Assembly: GCA_035315185.1 (NCBI GenBank)
Contig: DATFYE010000027.1
Span: forward strand, 1-64,000
Direction: 5' to 3'
Origin: JADGQN01 sp035315185
Lineage (GTDB): Bacteria; Desulfobacterota; Syntrophorhabdia; Syntrophorhabdales; WCHB1-27
DNA length: 64,000 bases
The translations under genes and the position numbers were made by a program. Positions 24,961-33,675 of the stretch are shown here, piece by piece (the stretch's first letter is position 1; each line of letters starts with the position of its first letter). The notes beneath the pieces are model-generated. The model had not been told where the DNA came from and did not search any database. It saw only the letters and a program-made list of their open reading frames with translations.

Positions 24961-25725
24961 CTATAAAGAACCCCTCACTTTGTACATCTTGAGTCTCAGG
25001 TCTGCTATCTGGTTGTCTATGGTCTCAACGTCCTGTTGCAGCAGCGCATTCTTTTCCTTAATGAACTGTACCTCGCTTTGCAATTCGAGGTTTTTCTGAC
25101 AGCTGTATATATCCTCTTCTTGAATGACCGCGCTCTTTGGTTCTTCGCCAAGATATCGCGTCGGAGGGTCGATAATTGTATCAACTGTCCCGCATCTCGC
25201 TTCGTAGGTCGCGCGGTCCTTATTGAGGTCCCTCATCCTTTCCAGGTTCTTGTCGATGGAGGCTTTTTTCGTGGCCTGCTCCCTTTGAAGCCCTTCGATT
25301 TCTCTCCGAATCCGATAATTACGTGTTTCATCCTCTTTTGCCACCTTTGTTTTGCTCCTGCCCTTATTGACAATGGCCTTATGCGCGCCTTCACGGTACG
25401 TGCTTATCCGCCCTGCTTTTTCAGACTCCGCCAAACTCGTGTCGTCTCTAAGGGCTGTGCAATAAGCGGAAAGCATCATCTGCTCAAGATACACCCTATC
25501 CGCGTCGGGCAGCTCTCTTAATAGGTCATTGGCAATCGAGCGTGCCCTCACTTCTAATGCGACACCTTTGACCGGGCCTATTCGGCCCACTGCCACACTG
25601 ACTTTGTGTTGACCATCTTGCGTCGCCTGAACGGGCACGCCAGGACAATCCAACGCGAAAGCCATGCAGCTTACGCTTAGAGCGGTGATAGTTACGGCAA
25701 TGACAAGCCAGTAAGTTTTTACCAT
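24961..25725 (-). CDS. Exported coiled-coil protein of unknown function
   Basis: A 254-residue protein with a signal peptide (about 1-25). Residues about 125-175 (RREIEGLQREQATKKASIDK) and 205-250 (SEVQFIKEKNALLQQDVE) are strongly helical and coiled-coil-like. Four Cys in the mature part (in LDCPGVP, SAYCTAL, ARCGTV and YSCQKN) could form disulfides. I do not recognise a family. An envelope scaffold role is a guess. No gene is coupled to it. Confidence 0.7.
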   Translation of the reverse strand: MVKTYWLVIAVTITALSVSCMAFALDCPGVPVQATQDGQHKVSVAVGRIGPVKGVALEVRARSIANDLLRELPDADRVYLEQMMLSAYCTALRDDTSLAESEKAGRISTYREGAHKAIVNKGRSKTKVAKEDETRNYRIRREIEGLQREQATKKASIDKNLERMRDLNKDRATYEARCGTVDTIIDPPTRYLGEEPKSAVIQEEDIYSCQKNLELQSEVQFIKEKNALLQQDVETIDNQIADLRLKMYKVRGSL

Positions 25726-26070
25726 TTTTCTTATCCCCCTTGCTTTGGCTCCGTCCTTGTTCTCTTGGTTACAATGAGGGCACTCCGTCTTTATCCAGAT
25801 TTAGTACATTACGGAAGTGGAAACCCCCAAAGGAATTTTCGTCCTTCTTGACAAAAACGTAAGAGCGTTTAGTCTAGGCCATTCGCTGTGTCGTACTTGT
25901 GGTGTGCTTTGATGGCTAGGAGAGTCAGGCACGGAAAGACTTCCCTAGAGAAAGATAGGGCGTCTCTCGTTCACACAAAGAAAGCGGTTGCTGTGAGCAG
26001 GGAGGATGACGGTTGTCAGATGTACTATTGAAGAATAAAGAGGCGCAAGAGAGGACGGCTCGGGAAGCAG
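25726..26070 (+). other. Possible short transcript or 39-residue ORF before a terminator
   Basis: A small open frame (ATG 25912 to TGA 26031, 39 residues, basic) lies upstream of the strong terminator at 26071-26097, and no other plus-strand gene uses that terminator. TTGACA at 25848 has only a weak -10 (TAGTCT). The ORF has no clear ribosome site. It may be a small RNA or a small protein gene; I cannot decide between them. Confidence 0.35.
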
Positions 26071-26097
26071 AGGGGAGGCCTGAGTGCCTCCCCTTTT
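26071..26097 (+). terminator. Rho-independent terminator (plus strand)
   Basis: The stem AGGGGAGGC / GCCTCCCCT with a 6-nt loop is followed by TTTT. It points to a plus-strand transcript ending here, although no recognised plus-strand gene precedes it. Confidence 0.75.
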
Positions 26098-26155
26098 GCT
26101 GCTTGTCGTTTGCTATACACGGGACTGCTCTCTAGGAGCGCATCCGCTGAGCCTG

Positions 26156-26368
26156 CTATTGGGTCTTCTTCGCCCCGGCGTGCCTCACGTTCCTGTGCAG
26201 GTCCGTCCGGTCAGCCCGAAGGTTCTGCCGGTCACGGTTGAGATTGCCCTCGTCAGTACGAATGTTCTGGCGGTCTTGACCGAGGGCAGCCTTGGTCATC
26301 GCGTGCCCGAAGGTGAAGACGACCGTTGCTACCTGTTCCTCTCCCGGCCCATCAAGGCAAATGTCCAC
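26156..26368 (-). CDS. Possible gene remnant with Asp-Arg repeats
   Basis: A 70-residue frame ends with repeating Asp-Arg units (GQDRQNIRTDEGNLNRDRQN and continuing). This resembles small exported Asp/Arg-repeat proteins of proteobacteria, but no signal peptide or ribosome site is seen at its start. It may be the tail of a damaged gene. It lies 73 nt downstream of the 118-residue exported protein gene on the same strand. Confidence 0.35.
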   Translation of the reverse strand: MDICLDGPGEEQVATVVFTFGHAMTKAALGQDRQNIRTDEGNLNRDRQNLRADRTDLHRNVRHAGAKKTQ

Positions 26369-26441
26369 CGTGAGGTTCTCGGTCCCGGGATCGGTTCCGG
26401 TCCAAGAACGAAGCAGAGAGCGGACACCGCCGCTCCCAGTC

Positions 26442-26798
26442 TCACTGACCGTGCTTCTCGTCGTAGATCTGTCTGCTGACCTTATTCTCCTGCTGATTGA
26501 GCGTTCGCTGTTCCTGCTTGGTGATATGCCCGCCGTTTTGAGATGCCATATCCCGTTCTTCCTGCCGTATCTGCCGGTCCTCTTTGTGCAACTGGCCGGC
26601 CTGAGACTTGGTCAAGGTGCCATTTTTGACGCCCTGGTTAATCCGGCTATTTTGGTTGCCGAGCCGTTTATTGACCTCCGCCCGGCGTGGGTGGTTCTTC
26701 TGCCATGCTGTTTCGTCCGCATGCACATACGATACCCCCGTGCTCATGATGAACCCAGCCGTAACCACGAGTCCTGCCATTTTCATTAGACCTTTCAT
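26442..26798 (-). CDS. Small exported protein, unknown function
   Basis: A 118-residue protein with a signal peptide (about 1-27, ending in YVHA) and a charged helical mature part. Recurrent segments (RINQGVKNGTLTKSQAGQLH, GGHITKQEQRTLNQQENKVS) match a family of short uncharacterised exported proteins found in many proteobacteria. GGAGG lies about 8 nt before ATG 26798. A double GGGTACC palindrome (26831-26847) lies in its upstream region. Confidence 0.78.
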   Translation of the reverse strand: MKGLMKMAGLVVTAGFIMSTGVSYVHADETAWQKNHPRRAEVNKRLGNQNSRINQGVKNGTLTKSQAGQLHKEDRQIRQEERDMASQNGGHITKQEQRTLNQQENKVSRQIYDEKHGQ

Positions 26799-27693
26799 GG
26801 ATACATCCTCCTTTTTCTGTTTCGTTGGACGGGTACCCGTGGGTACCAGCCCATCCTTACCCGCTCACCCGAAGCAAAACACATGCCAACGGGCAGCGTG
26901 CGCGGAATGACAATAATTGCGTGGCGCGTTCACCCTGCCATCGTTCGGAGATCGACACTATGGTCGAGCCTGATGTGCACACTTCGACAATGCTGTCTCT
27001 GTGAAGGGCCCACTCGTTCTTTCGATGGCGCATGACACAATCAGCATACCTATACCTGGTTGAACGTGGAAAACTGGATCAAGGGCAAAGAATTCATCAT
27101 CCATACAACCCGATTACGACTACCGTCGGTGGCAGAGATACGCTGCCAAAACCGCACACCCGAATTCTCCTAGTCTGTGGAACACACCTGCGCCCGATGC
27201 AGTACCGTCTATTACACCAAAAGGGACGTGGACGTTATGGCACTAAGGGCAGCGTACCTCCTTGTTCATGCGCCCACACAGCGCGCCGCCGCCTCCGTTG
27301 ATGAAACCGGTACGATAACGGTAAAACGTGGTGCCGGTATGGATGCCGCTCAAACCCCGGACAAGGCCGCCGTGGGGGCATCCCTAAGCCTCCATGGGCG
27401 TCACGTGCAGTGCCTCTACGAGGCTCTATTCTGACACCCATCACGACGGTCTGGCCTGGTGATTGAGGCAACGTGTTATTGATTGAGTTCATGCCGTTGC
27501 CCAGGCCGCGACGGTTTCGTCGAATGAACTGTCCTTTCCTCGACATTCTTGAACCGGCTGTTTTCCCCTGACCGTCACGACCGTCGGTACTTACAGCGCC
27601 TTACATACTGGCACGGCTATTGCTTGGTGACGTTCACAGAGCATAGGTCCCGGAAGCGCATGCCGGGGAACCAAAAACAAGAAAGGAGGCGCA
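26799..27693. other. Long region without a convincing gene
   Basis: Nearly 900 bp in which both strands carry short overlapping open frames, none with a ribosome site plus recognisable domain. One frame (27177-27434, plus) begins with a HTCARC pair of Cys but is otherwise not like a known protein. The region may be decayed DNA. GGGTACC palindromes occur at its left edge. Confidence 0.4.
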
Positions 27694-27984
27694 ATGAAAA
27701 AAGGTATCTGTATGGTGCTGTTAGGAGTGTTTCTTATGGGCGTGACCGCTCTCGTGGTCAGGACGGTAGGGGCCCAGGGGCCCATTGCGCGGGAGGCCGG
27801 CGAGCATCCCAATATAGCTAAGGCGATCGAGGCCCTCGAAGTAGCTATAGGCGACATGCAGCGGGCACCTCATGATTTTGGAGGACACAAGGCTAAAGCC
27901 ATTGAGGCGAGCGAGAGGGCGATCAAACAGCTGAAACTCGCTCTCGCGTACCGGGCCCATGAGGATAGACCCCGTCACCCGTGA
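27694..27984 (+). CDS. Small exported helical protein
   Basis: A 96-residue protein with a signal peptide (about 1-28) and two amphipathic helices: HPNIAKAIEALEVAIGDMQR and the region with HDFGGHKAKAIEA. His/Asp/Gly in the turn between the helices is typical of a widespread family of uncharacterised exported proteins. AAAGGAGG precedes ATG 27694. A hairpin terminator follows at 28009-28035. Confidence 0.8.
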   Translation: MKKGICMVLLGVFLMGVTALVVRTVGAQGPIAREAGEHPNIAKAIEALEVAIGDMQRAPHDFGGHKAKAIEASERAIKQLKLALAYRAHEDRPRHP

Positions 27985-28008
27985 GAGGCTTAGCAACGTC
28001 CCGCGTAT

Positions 28009-28035
28009 GGCGGCCTGGTAATCCGGGCCGCCTTT
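28009..28035 (+). terminator. Hairpin terminator after the 96-residue gene
   Basis: The stem GGCGGCC / GGCCGCC (28009-28015 and 28026-28032) is followed by TTT, 25 nt after the stop codon at 27984. Confidence 0.7.
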
Positions 28036-28479
28036 CCTCCGCGCACTTGTGACTGCGTTGTTCAGAGATACGTAGCCCCTACCTGTGGTGACATCGCTTC
28101 AACTGACAAGGAAGTCGTAGCCGCGACGGTATGAGAGCGATTCCCATCTATCCACAGCATCATGCCCTTTATCAAGCTGCGCCAGTACCGCGTGCAATGT
28201 GCAACACATCGCTGGACCCAGACATTCAACAGGAAGAAAATTTGAACCGGACAGGTATTGAAAACACCCACAAGTCAACGCCTTGGGATAACTCCTGAGC
28301 CGAGCGATTGCCAGCCGAAATGTAGATGATCAGCCTGTTGTCACCTGAGTCGCTCCTTGCAAGGCGGGCACATAGACATTGATTATTTTCTGATCCTTAT
28401 ACTTAAGACTCCCGGTGAAGGATTCAGGAGAAAACGTGGGATCGATCCTCAGGACTTCGGCAGCCTCGTGAACGTAGAA

Positions 28480-28737
28480 TCATCTCGGCCAGGATTCTCC
28501 GAGTGCCCGGCGTGCGATCGTGAACTCCGAGCGCATGAGGACAGCCGTGTGGGGATTCCATGTTGACATGGTGTAATAGATGATCAGCTTGTCGCCCTCA
28601 ACCTCCGTGAAGCGCTCGATCATCTGGGGAGAGAAGCCGCTGCCAACTGTGGTATAAGGATCGTTCTGTGTCTGGGGACCAATCGTGGGACCAGCGGGTA
28701 CCCGGTGGGTACCCGGAAGGTACACGCTTGAAGGCAA
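28480..28737 (-). pseudogene. C-terminal relic of a DUF4185-type protein
   Basis: The minus-strand frame encodes GSGFSPQMIERFTEVEGDKL followed by IIYYTMSTWNPHTAVLMRS, the typical C terminus of DUF4185 (glycosidase-like) proteins, ending at the stop near 28480. The rest of the gene is missing: the homology ends close to two adjacent GGGTACCC palindromes (28696-28714). The frame's first residues encode no such domain, so this is a truncated leftover. Confidence 0.6.
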
Positions 28738-28744
28738 ATCGGTA

Positions 28745-29122
28745 TTATACGTCCAGGTCCAGTTCTACCTCATCACCGTCCTTAATGTCCAGTGCGTCCT
28801 TGAGATGCACGGGCGCGACGATCTCCAGTATTTGCTCGGGATAATTCGGAACGAGCGGTATGATGACGCCGCAATCGTAGCGCCCGTTTATTCGGCCGCG
28901 ATACGTCAGGGCGTCGCAGAAACCTTCCTCGCAGGAAGAAAGCCGGTCGGTCCCCTCTCGTACCAGTTGCCGCTGAATGGCCGGGTCCTGCACGTCAATA
29001 TTGAGAGTGCCACAGAAGGGCGTGAATTTGAACTTCTCGCATATCTCGCGGTTCACCCAATCGATCGCGAGAAATTTTCCTGACTCGCCAAGACCCGTGA
29101 CAACCTTACCCTTGATTTTCAT
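28745..29122 (-). CDS. ribK: CTP-dependent riboflavin kinase, archaeal type (DUF120)
   Basis: A 125-residue protein with the archaeal RibK/DUF120 pattern: GKVVTGLGESGKFLAID at the start (nucleotide-binding loop), FTPFCGTLNIDV (about 32-43), CGVIIPLVPNYP and LEIVAPVHLKDALDIKDGDE at the end. This enzyme makes FMN from riboflavin with CTP. Most bacteria use the unrelated RibF, so its place here is notable. It is the last gene after ubiX and three ubiD genes; FMN is the substrate of UbiX, so it likely boosts the prenyl-FMN supply. A leader of 123 bp with degenerate GTTACGAG repeats separates it from ubiX. A short DUF120 domain alone could also be a regulator, but nothing suggests that here. Confidence 0.85.
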   Translation of the reverse strand: MKIKGKVVTGLGESGKFLAIDWVNREICEKFKFTPFCGTLNIDVQDPAIQRQLVREGTDRLSSCEEGFCDALTYRGRINGRYDCGVIIPLVPNYPEQILEIVAPVHLKDALDIKDGDEVELDLDV

Positions 29123-29245
29123 AGCAAACTACCTGTTAGTAGTTACGAGTTACGGGCAGAAGCCTGTTACGAGCTAAGGGCAAAAGCTTGTAAACCCGTA
29201 ACGATCCTTTCCTGTAACAGTTCTTGTTTGTAACGTTTTCTATAT

Positions 29246-29845
29246 CTACTGCTTTTTCCCCTTCTCCCGCACGAACTTCACGTCACTCTTTGCCCCCCAC
29301 CGCTTGAAGAGCTTCCCGTCGATAGAAAAAAGGTCGAGGACCTTGCCAATGGTCTGGTCGATCAAGTTGTCGATCGTCTTAGGCATGTGGTAAAAGGCGG
29401 GGGCTGGCGGCATGATGACTCCCCCTATACGCGTGACCTTTGTCATGAGTTCCAGATGACCTTCGTGGAGCGGTGTCTCGCGCACCACGAGCACGAGCCT
29501 TCTCCGCTCCTTCAGGGTTACGTCCGCTGCCCTGATCAGAAGATTGTAGTTAAACGAATTGGCGACCGCAGAGAGTGTTTTAATTGAGCAGGGTATGACG
29601 ACCATGCCGTCGGTTTTGTATGAACCACTGGCGATGGCCGCTCCGATGTCTTCCACGTCATAAACCGTGTGCGCCAATGCTTCAAGATCAGCCGGAGCAT
29701 ACTCTGTTTCGATGAGTAGATTCTTGATCGCGGACTGAGTCACAACGAGGTGCGTTTCCACACTGCATGCGGCCAAAGCCTTCAACATCCGGACGCCGTA
29801 GATGACCCCCGTTGCGCCCGATATGCCCACTATGATTCTTGTCAA
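29246..29845 (-). CDS. ubiX: Flavin prenyltransferase UbiX
   Basis: A 199-residue flavoprotein that attaches a dimethylallyl group to FMN to make prenyl-FMN, the cofactor of UbiD enzymes. Visible are GISGATGVIYGVRMLKAL (FMN-binding loop), VVIPCSIKTLSAVANS, the AADVTLKERRRLVLVVRETP region and PPAPAFYHMPKTI. It overlaps the upstream ubiD (29842-31173) by 4 nt, so the two are co-translated. It serves the three UbiD proteins of this operon and probably the fourth at 56209-57603. Confidence 0.96.
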   Translation of the reverse strand: MTRIIVGISGATGVIYGVRMLKALAACSVETHLVVTQSAIKNLLIETEYAPADLEALAHTVYDVEDIGAAIASGSYKTDGMVVIPCSIKTLSAVANSFNYNLLIRAADVTLKERRRLVLVVRETPLHEGHLELMTKVTRIGGVIMPPAPAFYHMPKTIDNLIDQTIGKVLDLFSIDGKLFKRWGAKSDVKFVREKGKKQ

Positions 29846-31173
29846 CAGACACCTCCGACGGATTTAAGAATTCGTTCAACGTTCTTACGGCTTCCGGCGG
29901 CAACACAGGCCTTCTCCTCGAACGTCTTCCCCTGCGTCGTCGCATCAATTCCCATCTTGGCTACCCCAAGACCGTGCTCGGCCTGAGGGTCGATAGCTTG
30001 CGCGTGCAGGTCAGGTACGATCAGAATGTCCCTGTCGGCGAGGCACCTGGTAACCAGAGCCCATTCTACATCCCTGAGATTGTGAAGGTCAACGTCTTCA
30101 TCCACAATAACTGCTTTCTTTATCGTCTGAAAGGCGAGTAGTGAGAGCACCAGATTACGTATTCTCGATCTGTGAACCGGCTTTACGGAAAGCACGACTG
30201 AGGATCCGAAGGTTTTTTGCACGAATGCAATATCGACGATGAATGGGAAGAGCTTTTTCACCGTTTCCTCTATGTGAGCCCGGCTGACGAAGGTGAGATA
30301 CGTATCCCCTTCGAGGCTTGTCGGCAAGAGAGCATGATACATCGGCGACGGCTGGTAGGAGAGCCGATTCACCACCATGGTAGGGCTTTCCTTGTTTGTC
30401 ATGTAGTAGCCGCTGATTTCACCAAGAGGCCCGTCCTGTCTCACATCCGTGGGGTCGACATAGCCTTCAAGGTAAATCTCCGCACCTGCCGGCGCGTCGA
30501 TTGGAGAATCGAAAGATTCGATCACCCTGATACCTTTTCCTTTTAGGCCGCCGGCCACTTCAAGCTTATCTGTACCTGGCTGCGCCTTTAGCGCCATCGA
30601 TAGAAAGAGAATAGGATCGACGCCCACCGCCACGGTAACAGGCATCCGCTCCCCTTTGGCCTTGTGCTTCTTGTAAATATCGACCAACGGCGGATTGATG
30701 ATCGCTATACCTATGCGATCCTTGCCCCGGTACTCCATCCTGTGGACGCCTCTGCCCACAACGCCCGTATCCGGATCACGGGCCGCGACAATACTTGTGG
30801 TTATGAAGGGAGCCGAATCCTTCTCATAGTGTTTCAGTATCGGTAGAAGCTCCAGGAGGTCTCGTCCTTTAACACTCACGGTTTCCAGTTTTTTTTCGAC
30901 CCGCACCTTTTTGGCCCTTTTTTTGAGGCTTTCAAGAAAGAACTGATACGGGTTATCCGTGTCGAAGAGAAGGCGAAAGATCTCGTGCGACGGGACGAGG
31001 TTCGCAACAAGGGAGCAGGTGTATCCCTTGAGGTTCTTGAAGAGCAGTACTTTCTTTGTGTCGGAGAGTCTCTCGATCAATTCGGGAATGTCTTCCCGGG
31101 TGACCTGATCCTGGATTTCAAGGAGCAGGCCACGCTTCTTCACAAAAGTAATGTAATCGCGCAGAGAGTCCAT
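29842..31173 (-). CDS. UbiD-family decarboxylase/carboxylase, copy 1
   Basis: A 443-residue prenyl-FMN-dependent (de)carboxylase. Domain features: MDSLRDYITFVKKRGLLLEI at the start, VGRGVHRMEYRGKDRIGIA, and the catalytic stretch QDGPLGEISGYY. In this stretch the first of the two Glu of the usual E-G-P-x-G-E is Asp, while the second is kept. It is shorter than the two UbiD proteins upstream and closer to the stand-alone UbiD type. It starts 3 nt after the 84-residue gene. It could carboxylate or decarboxylate a hydroxyaromatic acid; the actual substrate cannot be read from sequence. Confidence 0.93.
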   Translation of the reverse strand: MDSLRDYITFVKKRGLLLEIQDQVTREDIPELIERLSDTKKVLLFKNLKGYTCSLVANLVPSHEIFRLLFDTDNPYQFFLESLKKRAKKVRVEKKLETVSVKGRDLLELLPILKHYEKDSAPFITTSIVAARDPDTGVVGRGVHRMEYRGKDRIGIAIINPPLVDIYKKHKAKGERMPVTVAVGVDPILFLSMALKAQPGTDKLEVAGGLKGKGIRVIESFDSPIDAPAGAEIYLEGYVDPTDVRQDGPLGEISGYYMTNKESPTMVVNRLSYQPSPMYHALLPTSLEGDTYLTFVSRAHIEETVKKLFPFIVDIAFVQKTFGSSVVLSVKPVHRSRIRNLVLSLLAFQTIKKAVIVDEDVDLHNLRDVEWALVTRCLADRDILIVPDLHAQAIDPQAEHGLGVAKMGIDATTQGKTFEEKACVAAGSRKNVERILKSVGGVC

Positions 31174-31176
31174 AGT

Positions 31177-31431
31177 TCACATCCCTTTCGGTATAACATC
31201 GACGATTTCCAGTATCTGCATCGAACAAGGGGTCTCTATGAGCTGCCCCCTCCCGAGCCTCAACCAGAGCCTTTCAGGATACTTCTCCGGATCAAGAGAT
31301 ATCTTGATCTTCGCGTGCGTTGACCGATACTTCTTTCTGCCCGGAGAGAGGTCCCGTATTACAGCCACCCACTCCTCACCCTCTCGTAAGTCACCAAAGT
31401 TTTTCTGTATAAACGTGTCCCAGACCGGCAT
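31177..31431 (-). CDS. 84-residue subunit-like protein (phenylphosphate carboxylase gamma-like)
   Basis: A small 84-residue (about 10 kDa) soluble protein, rich in charged and aromatic residues (MPVWDTFIQKNFGDL, SPGRKKYRSTHAKIKI, PERLWLRLGRGQLIETPCSM). Its size and place between two ubiD genes match the 10-kDa gamma subunit of phenylphosphate carboxylase in Thauera. I infer the assignment from size and context, not from a strong sequence motif. It lies 9 nt after the upstream ubiD and 3 nt before the next. Confidence 0.75.
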   Translation of the reverse strand: MPVWDTFIQKNFGDLREGEEWVAVIRDLSPGRKKYRSTHAKIKISLDPEKYPERLWLRLGRGQLIETPCSMQILEIVDVIPKGM

Positions 31432-31440
31432 GAAGACCTC

Positions 31441-32886
31441 CTAATCTTTGAAGCCGTACGTGCGCCACTTACTGAGCACGCGCTCTTGTATATCTTTGGG
31501 ATAAGTGCTGTTGAAGGAGACCGGGATGGGCAGGTCCGACGCAGGCCATTCCGGCGGGAAGAGACAGTCGAAAACAACCTTGGGGGTCCTGCTGAATTTT
31601 CGCTCCTCCGGGCTACAGAAGGGATTGAGTGGCGTGCCGAAACCGTGCTCTGTGACCCGGATGCCTCTCACCGGGTGGCAGCGTGTGCAGAGCGCGTGAA
31701 TAATCGCATCCTTATTGTAGATATCGGTCTTGTCATCCACTACGAGCACCATATGAAACCATGCGCCAAATTTGCTGCCGAACACGAGCTGGCTGATCTG
31801 GGTGGCGATGTTCGCGTAGATCGGCTTTACGCCTACAACCACGAGATGATGCGTTGACTCCGGCAGCATATAGACCCCTGAGATGGGCAGTCCCTGGTCT
31901 CTCAGCATCCGGTCCATTTCAAGCGCCATCGAGAAAGAGCGGAGCAACTGTCCTTCGTCCGTTGGCACACCCATGTTGGAAACAGCCATGATCGGTTTCT
32001 TGCGCATAGTTACGGCCCTGACACGGTAGACCGTCCGTTTATCGCGCGGGCTTGTCCTGTAACCCGTGTACTCGCCGAAGGGCGCTTCCTCTATGGTGAG
32101 GTTGGGCACAATTATACCCTCGATAATAATCTCTGCATGGGCCGGCACATACAGGTCACAGGTTTCACATTTCACGACCTCAACCGGCTCACCCATCAAT
32201 TGCCCCGTAAACTCGGACTCCGCGATAGGGCTTGGAGCAGAGCTCGCTATGGCTGAAAGAGGATCAGGACTTATCACCGTGGCAAAAGGCATGGGAAGGT
32301 TGCGCGGAGCGTACTTGCCGTAAAGCATCTTACCCATGTCGGAGAAGGGGAGTACGGGGCCGACCATGGTTTTCTCATCAAAAAGCATCTGCCGGTACAT
32401 ACCCCAGTTGACGAAGTCCGTGTCATAATCTTTGGCCACGACAAAGTGCCAGGTACAGATATAGCGCCCCCCGTCACCGTCGTGGACCATGGGCGCCGGA
32501 AGATTGAGAAGGTTCGCGTCATCGCCCGTGAGGATAATCTCTTTGCAGGGCGCATCCTTCCTGTCGATGATGCGAGGCGCGATCGGCGCTCCACGCGTTC
32601 TCTTCAAGTATTCTCCTTGTATCTCGGGAATCGACGCCTCGGGAGGCAGGCCGAAACAGATGGCGAGCCGTCGGTACGTGGCTATCGGGGCACCGAAGGC
32701 TTCAAAGTCAGGATAGTCTTTTATTTTTTTGAAGTAAGCGGCAGGTGATTTGCGTTCACACATCCTGCGCACGATGGCGCCCATCTCAAGGTCCCAGTCC
32801 ACCTCCTCGTTTACGACGACAGCATCTCCCGTTTTCAGGAGCGCTTCAATGTAAGTCCTGTTGTCCTTGTAGTATTTATAAGCCAT
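31441..32886 (-). CDS. UbiD-family (phenylphosphate-carboxylase-like) subunit, copy 2
   Basis: A 481-residue (about 54 kDa) UbiD protein, matching the size of the large alpha/beta subunits of phenylphosphate carboxylase. It has the UbiD prenyl-FMN-binding fold with DGDGGRYICTWHFVVAKDYD, then CETCDLYVPAHAEIIIEG and the catalytic EEAPFGEYTGYR with both Glu residues kept. C terminal: CLFPPEWPASDLPIPVSF. Its neighbours (the gamma-like protein, HAD proteins and a second UbiD of similar size) suggest a multi-subunit carboxylase. A role in phenol carboxylation to 4-hydroxybenzoate is the best reading; other hydroxyaromatics are possible. Confidence 0.92.
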   Translation of the reverse strand: MAYKYYKDNRTYIEALLKTGDAVVVNEEVDWDLEMGAIVRRMCERKSPAAYFKKIKDYPDFEAFGAPIATYRRLAICFGLPPEASIPEIQGEYLKRTRGAPIAPRIIDRKDAPCKEIILTGDDANLLNLPAPMVHDGDGGRYICTWHFVVAKDYDTDFVNWGMYRQMLFDEKTMVGPVLPFSDMGKMLYGKYAPRNLPMPFATVISPDPLSAIASSAPSPIAESEFTGQLMGEPVEVVKCETCDLYVPAHAEIIIEGIIVPNLTIEEAPFGEYTGYRTSPRDKRTVYRVRAVTMRKKPIMAVSNMGVPTDEGQLLRSFSMALEMDRMLRDQGLPISGVYMLPESTHHLVVVGVKPIYANIATQISQLVFGSKFGAWFHMVLVVDDKTDIYNKDAIIHALCTRCHPVRGIRVTEHGFGTPLNPFCSPEERKFSRTPKVVFDCLFPPEWPASDLPIPVSFNSTYPKDIQERVLSKWRTYGFKD

Positions 32887-33132
32887 CCGTTACCTCCTAG
32901 TATCGGTTCGTCTTCAGGTGCATAGCTTCGTTGTCGCTGCGTCACTCTCCTCCTGCCACCCGTGTGGACTTGTCTGTGCCCGTTGGAAAGACGGTGCTCA
33001 CGGGTACCCGGCGAAAACAATCCTCGCTGCCGCCTCGCTCTCCATCCTGAATACGAGCCGCTACTTACGTGTAAGCAATAGCACGATTGGTCGTAAGCAT
33101 TCTGAGGCATGAGCCTACGTCATCATTAATCG
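32887..33132. other. Non-coding gap inside the carboxylase operon
   Basis: A 246-bp break between the second HAD-like gene and ubiD copy 2. It holds a GGGTACCC palindrome (33002-33009) and no gene on either strand. It may carry an internal promoter or be an inserted repeat; no promoter is clear. Confidence 0.45.
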
Positions 33133-33663
33133 CTATTGATAATGCGCCACAAGCTGGTCCCACTTCCCTTGAACTTTCAAGATGAATTCAGCGAGTTCCC
33201 GTGCTACCCCTTTTCCTCCGCCGGCCTTGGTCACGAGATCCGCAATTGCCCGAGCCTCGGGCGAGCCGTCCGCCGGCGCCACCGAAAAGAAGACGCGCTT
33301 CATGATACCCAGGTCGATCATCTCATCACCCACATAACAGATGACATCGTCCTTGAGCCCCGACTGCTGTTCAAATTCATCGAGCCTGGCCATCTTTGCA
33401 GAGCTTCCCCAGAGCATATCGGGCGGAACGCCGTAGATCTTGGCCATCTGCTCCACGTCCCTCGACACTTTACTCGTCAGGAAAGAGACCCCCACGCCTG
33501 AATCCATGAGAGCCTTGATACCGATGCGGTCCTGGAGAGAGAATGCTTCCGATTTCACCCCGTCCTGTGTATAGAAGAGGGTGTTGTCCGTAAGGATACC
33601 GTGAATATCAAAGATGACAAACTTCACTTTCTTTGCCTTTTCAATTGCTTCTGCCTGACCCAT
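33133..33663 (-). CDS. KdsC-like HAD protein, subunit of carboxylase (delta-like) 1
   Basis: A 176-residue HAD protein of the KDO-8-phosphate-phosphatase type. Motif I is FDIHGILTDN: Asp19 is kept but the usual second Asp is His21. Thr63 (FLTSK) is motif II, Lys90 motif III and GDEMID (Asp113, Glu114, Asp117) motif IV. In Thauera an 18-kDa KdsC-like protein is the delta subunit that lets phenylphosphate carboxylase use phenylphosphate. The loss of the general acid Asp suggests a protein that handles phenylphosphate without normal phosphatase turnover (inference). ATG 33663 follows GGGGGTGAGG; GTG 33672 is an alternative. Confidence 0.9.
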   Translation of the reverse strand: MGQAEAIEKAKKVKFVIFDIHGILTDNTLFYTQDGVKSEAFSLQDRIGIKALMDSGVGVSFLTSKVSRDVEQMAKIYGVPPDMLWGSSAKMARLDEFEQQSGLKDDVICYVGDEMIDLGIMKRVFFSVAPADGSPEARAIADLVTKAGGGKGVARELAEFILKVQGKWDQLVAHYQ

Positions 33664-33675
33664 CGTCCTCACCCC

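Noticed and set aside
26877..27546. Overlapping short frames on both strands, one with a CxxC pair (27177-27434)
   Set aside because: No ribosome site or known domain, and frames on opposite strands compete. Kept only as a gene-free region.
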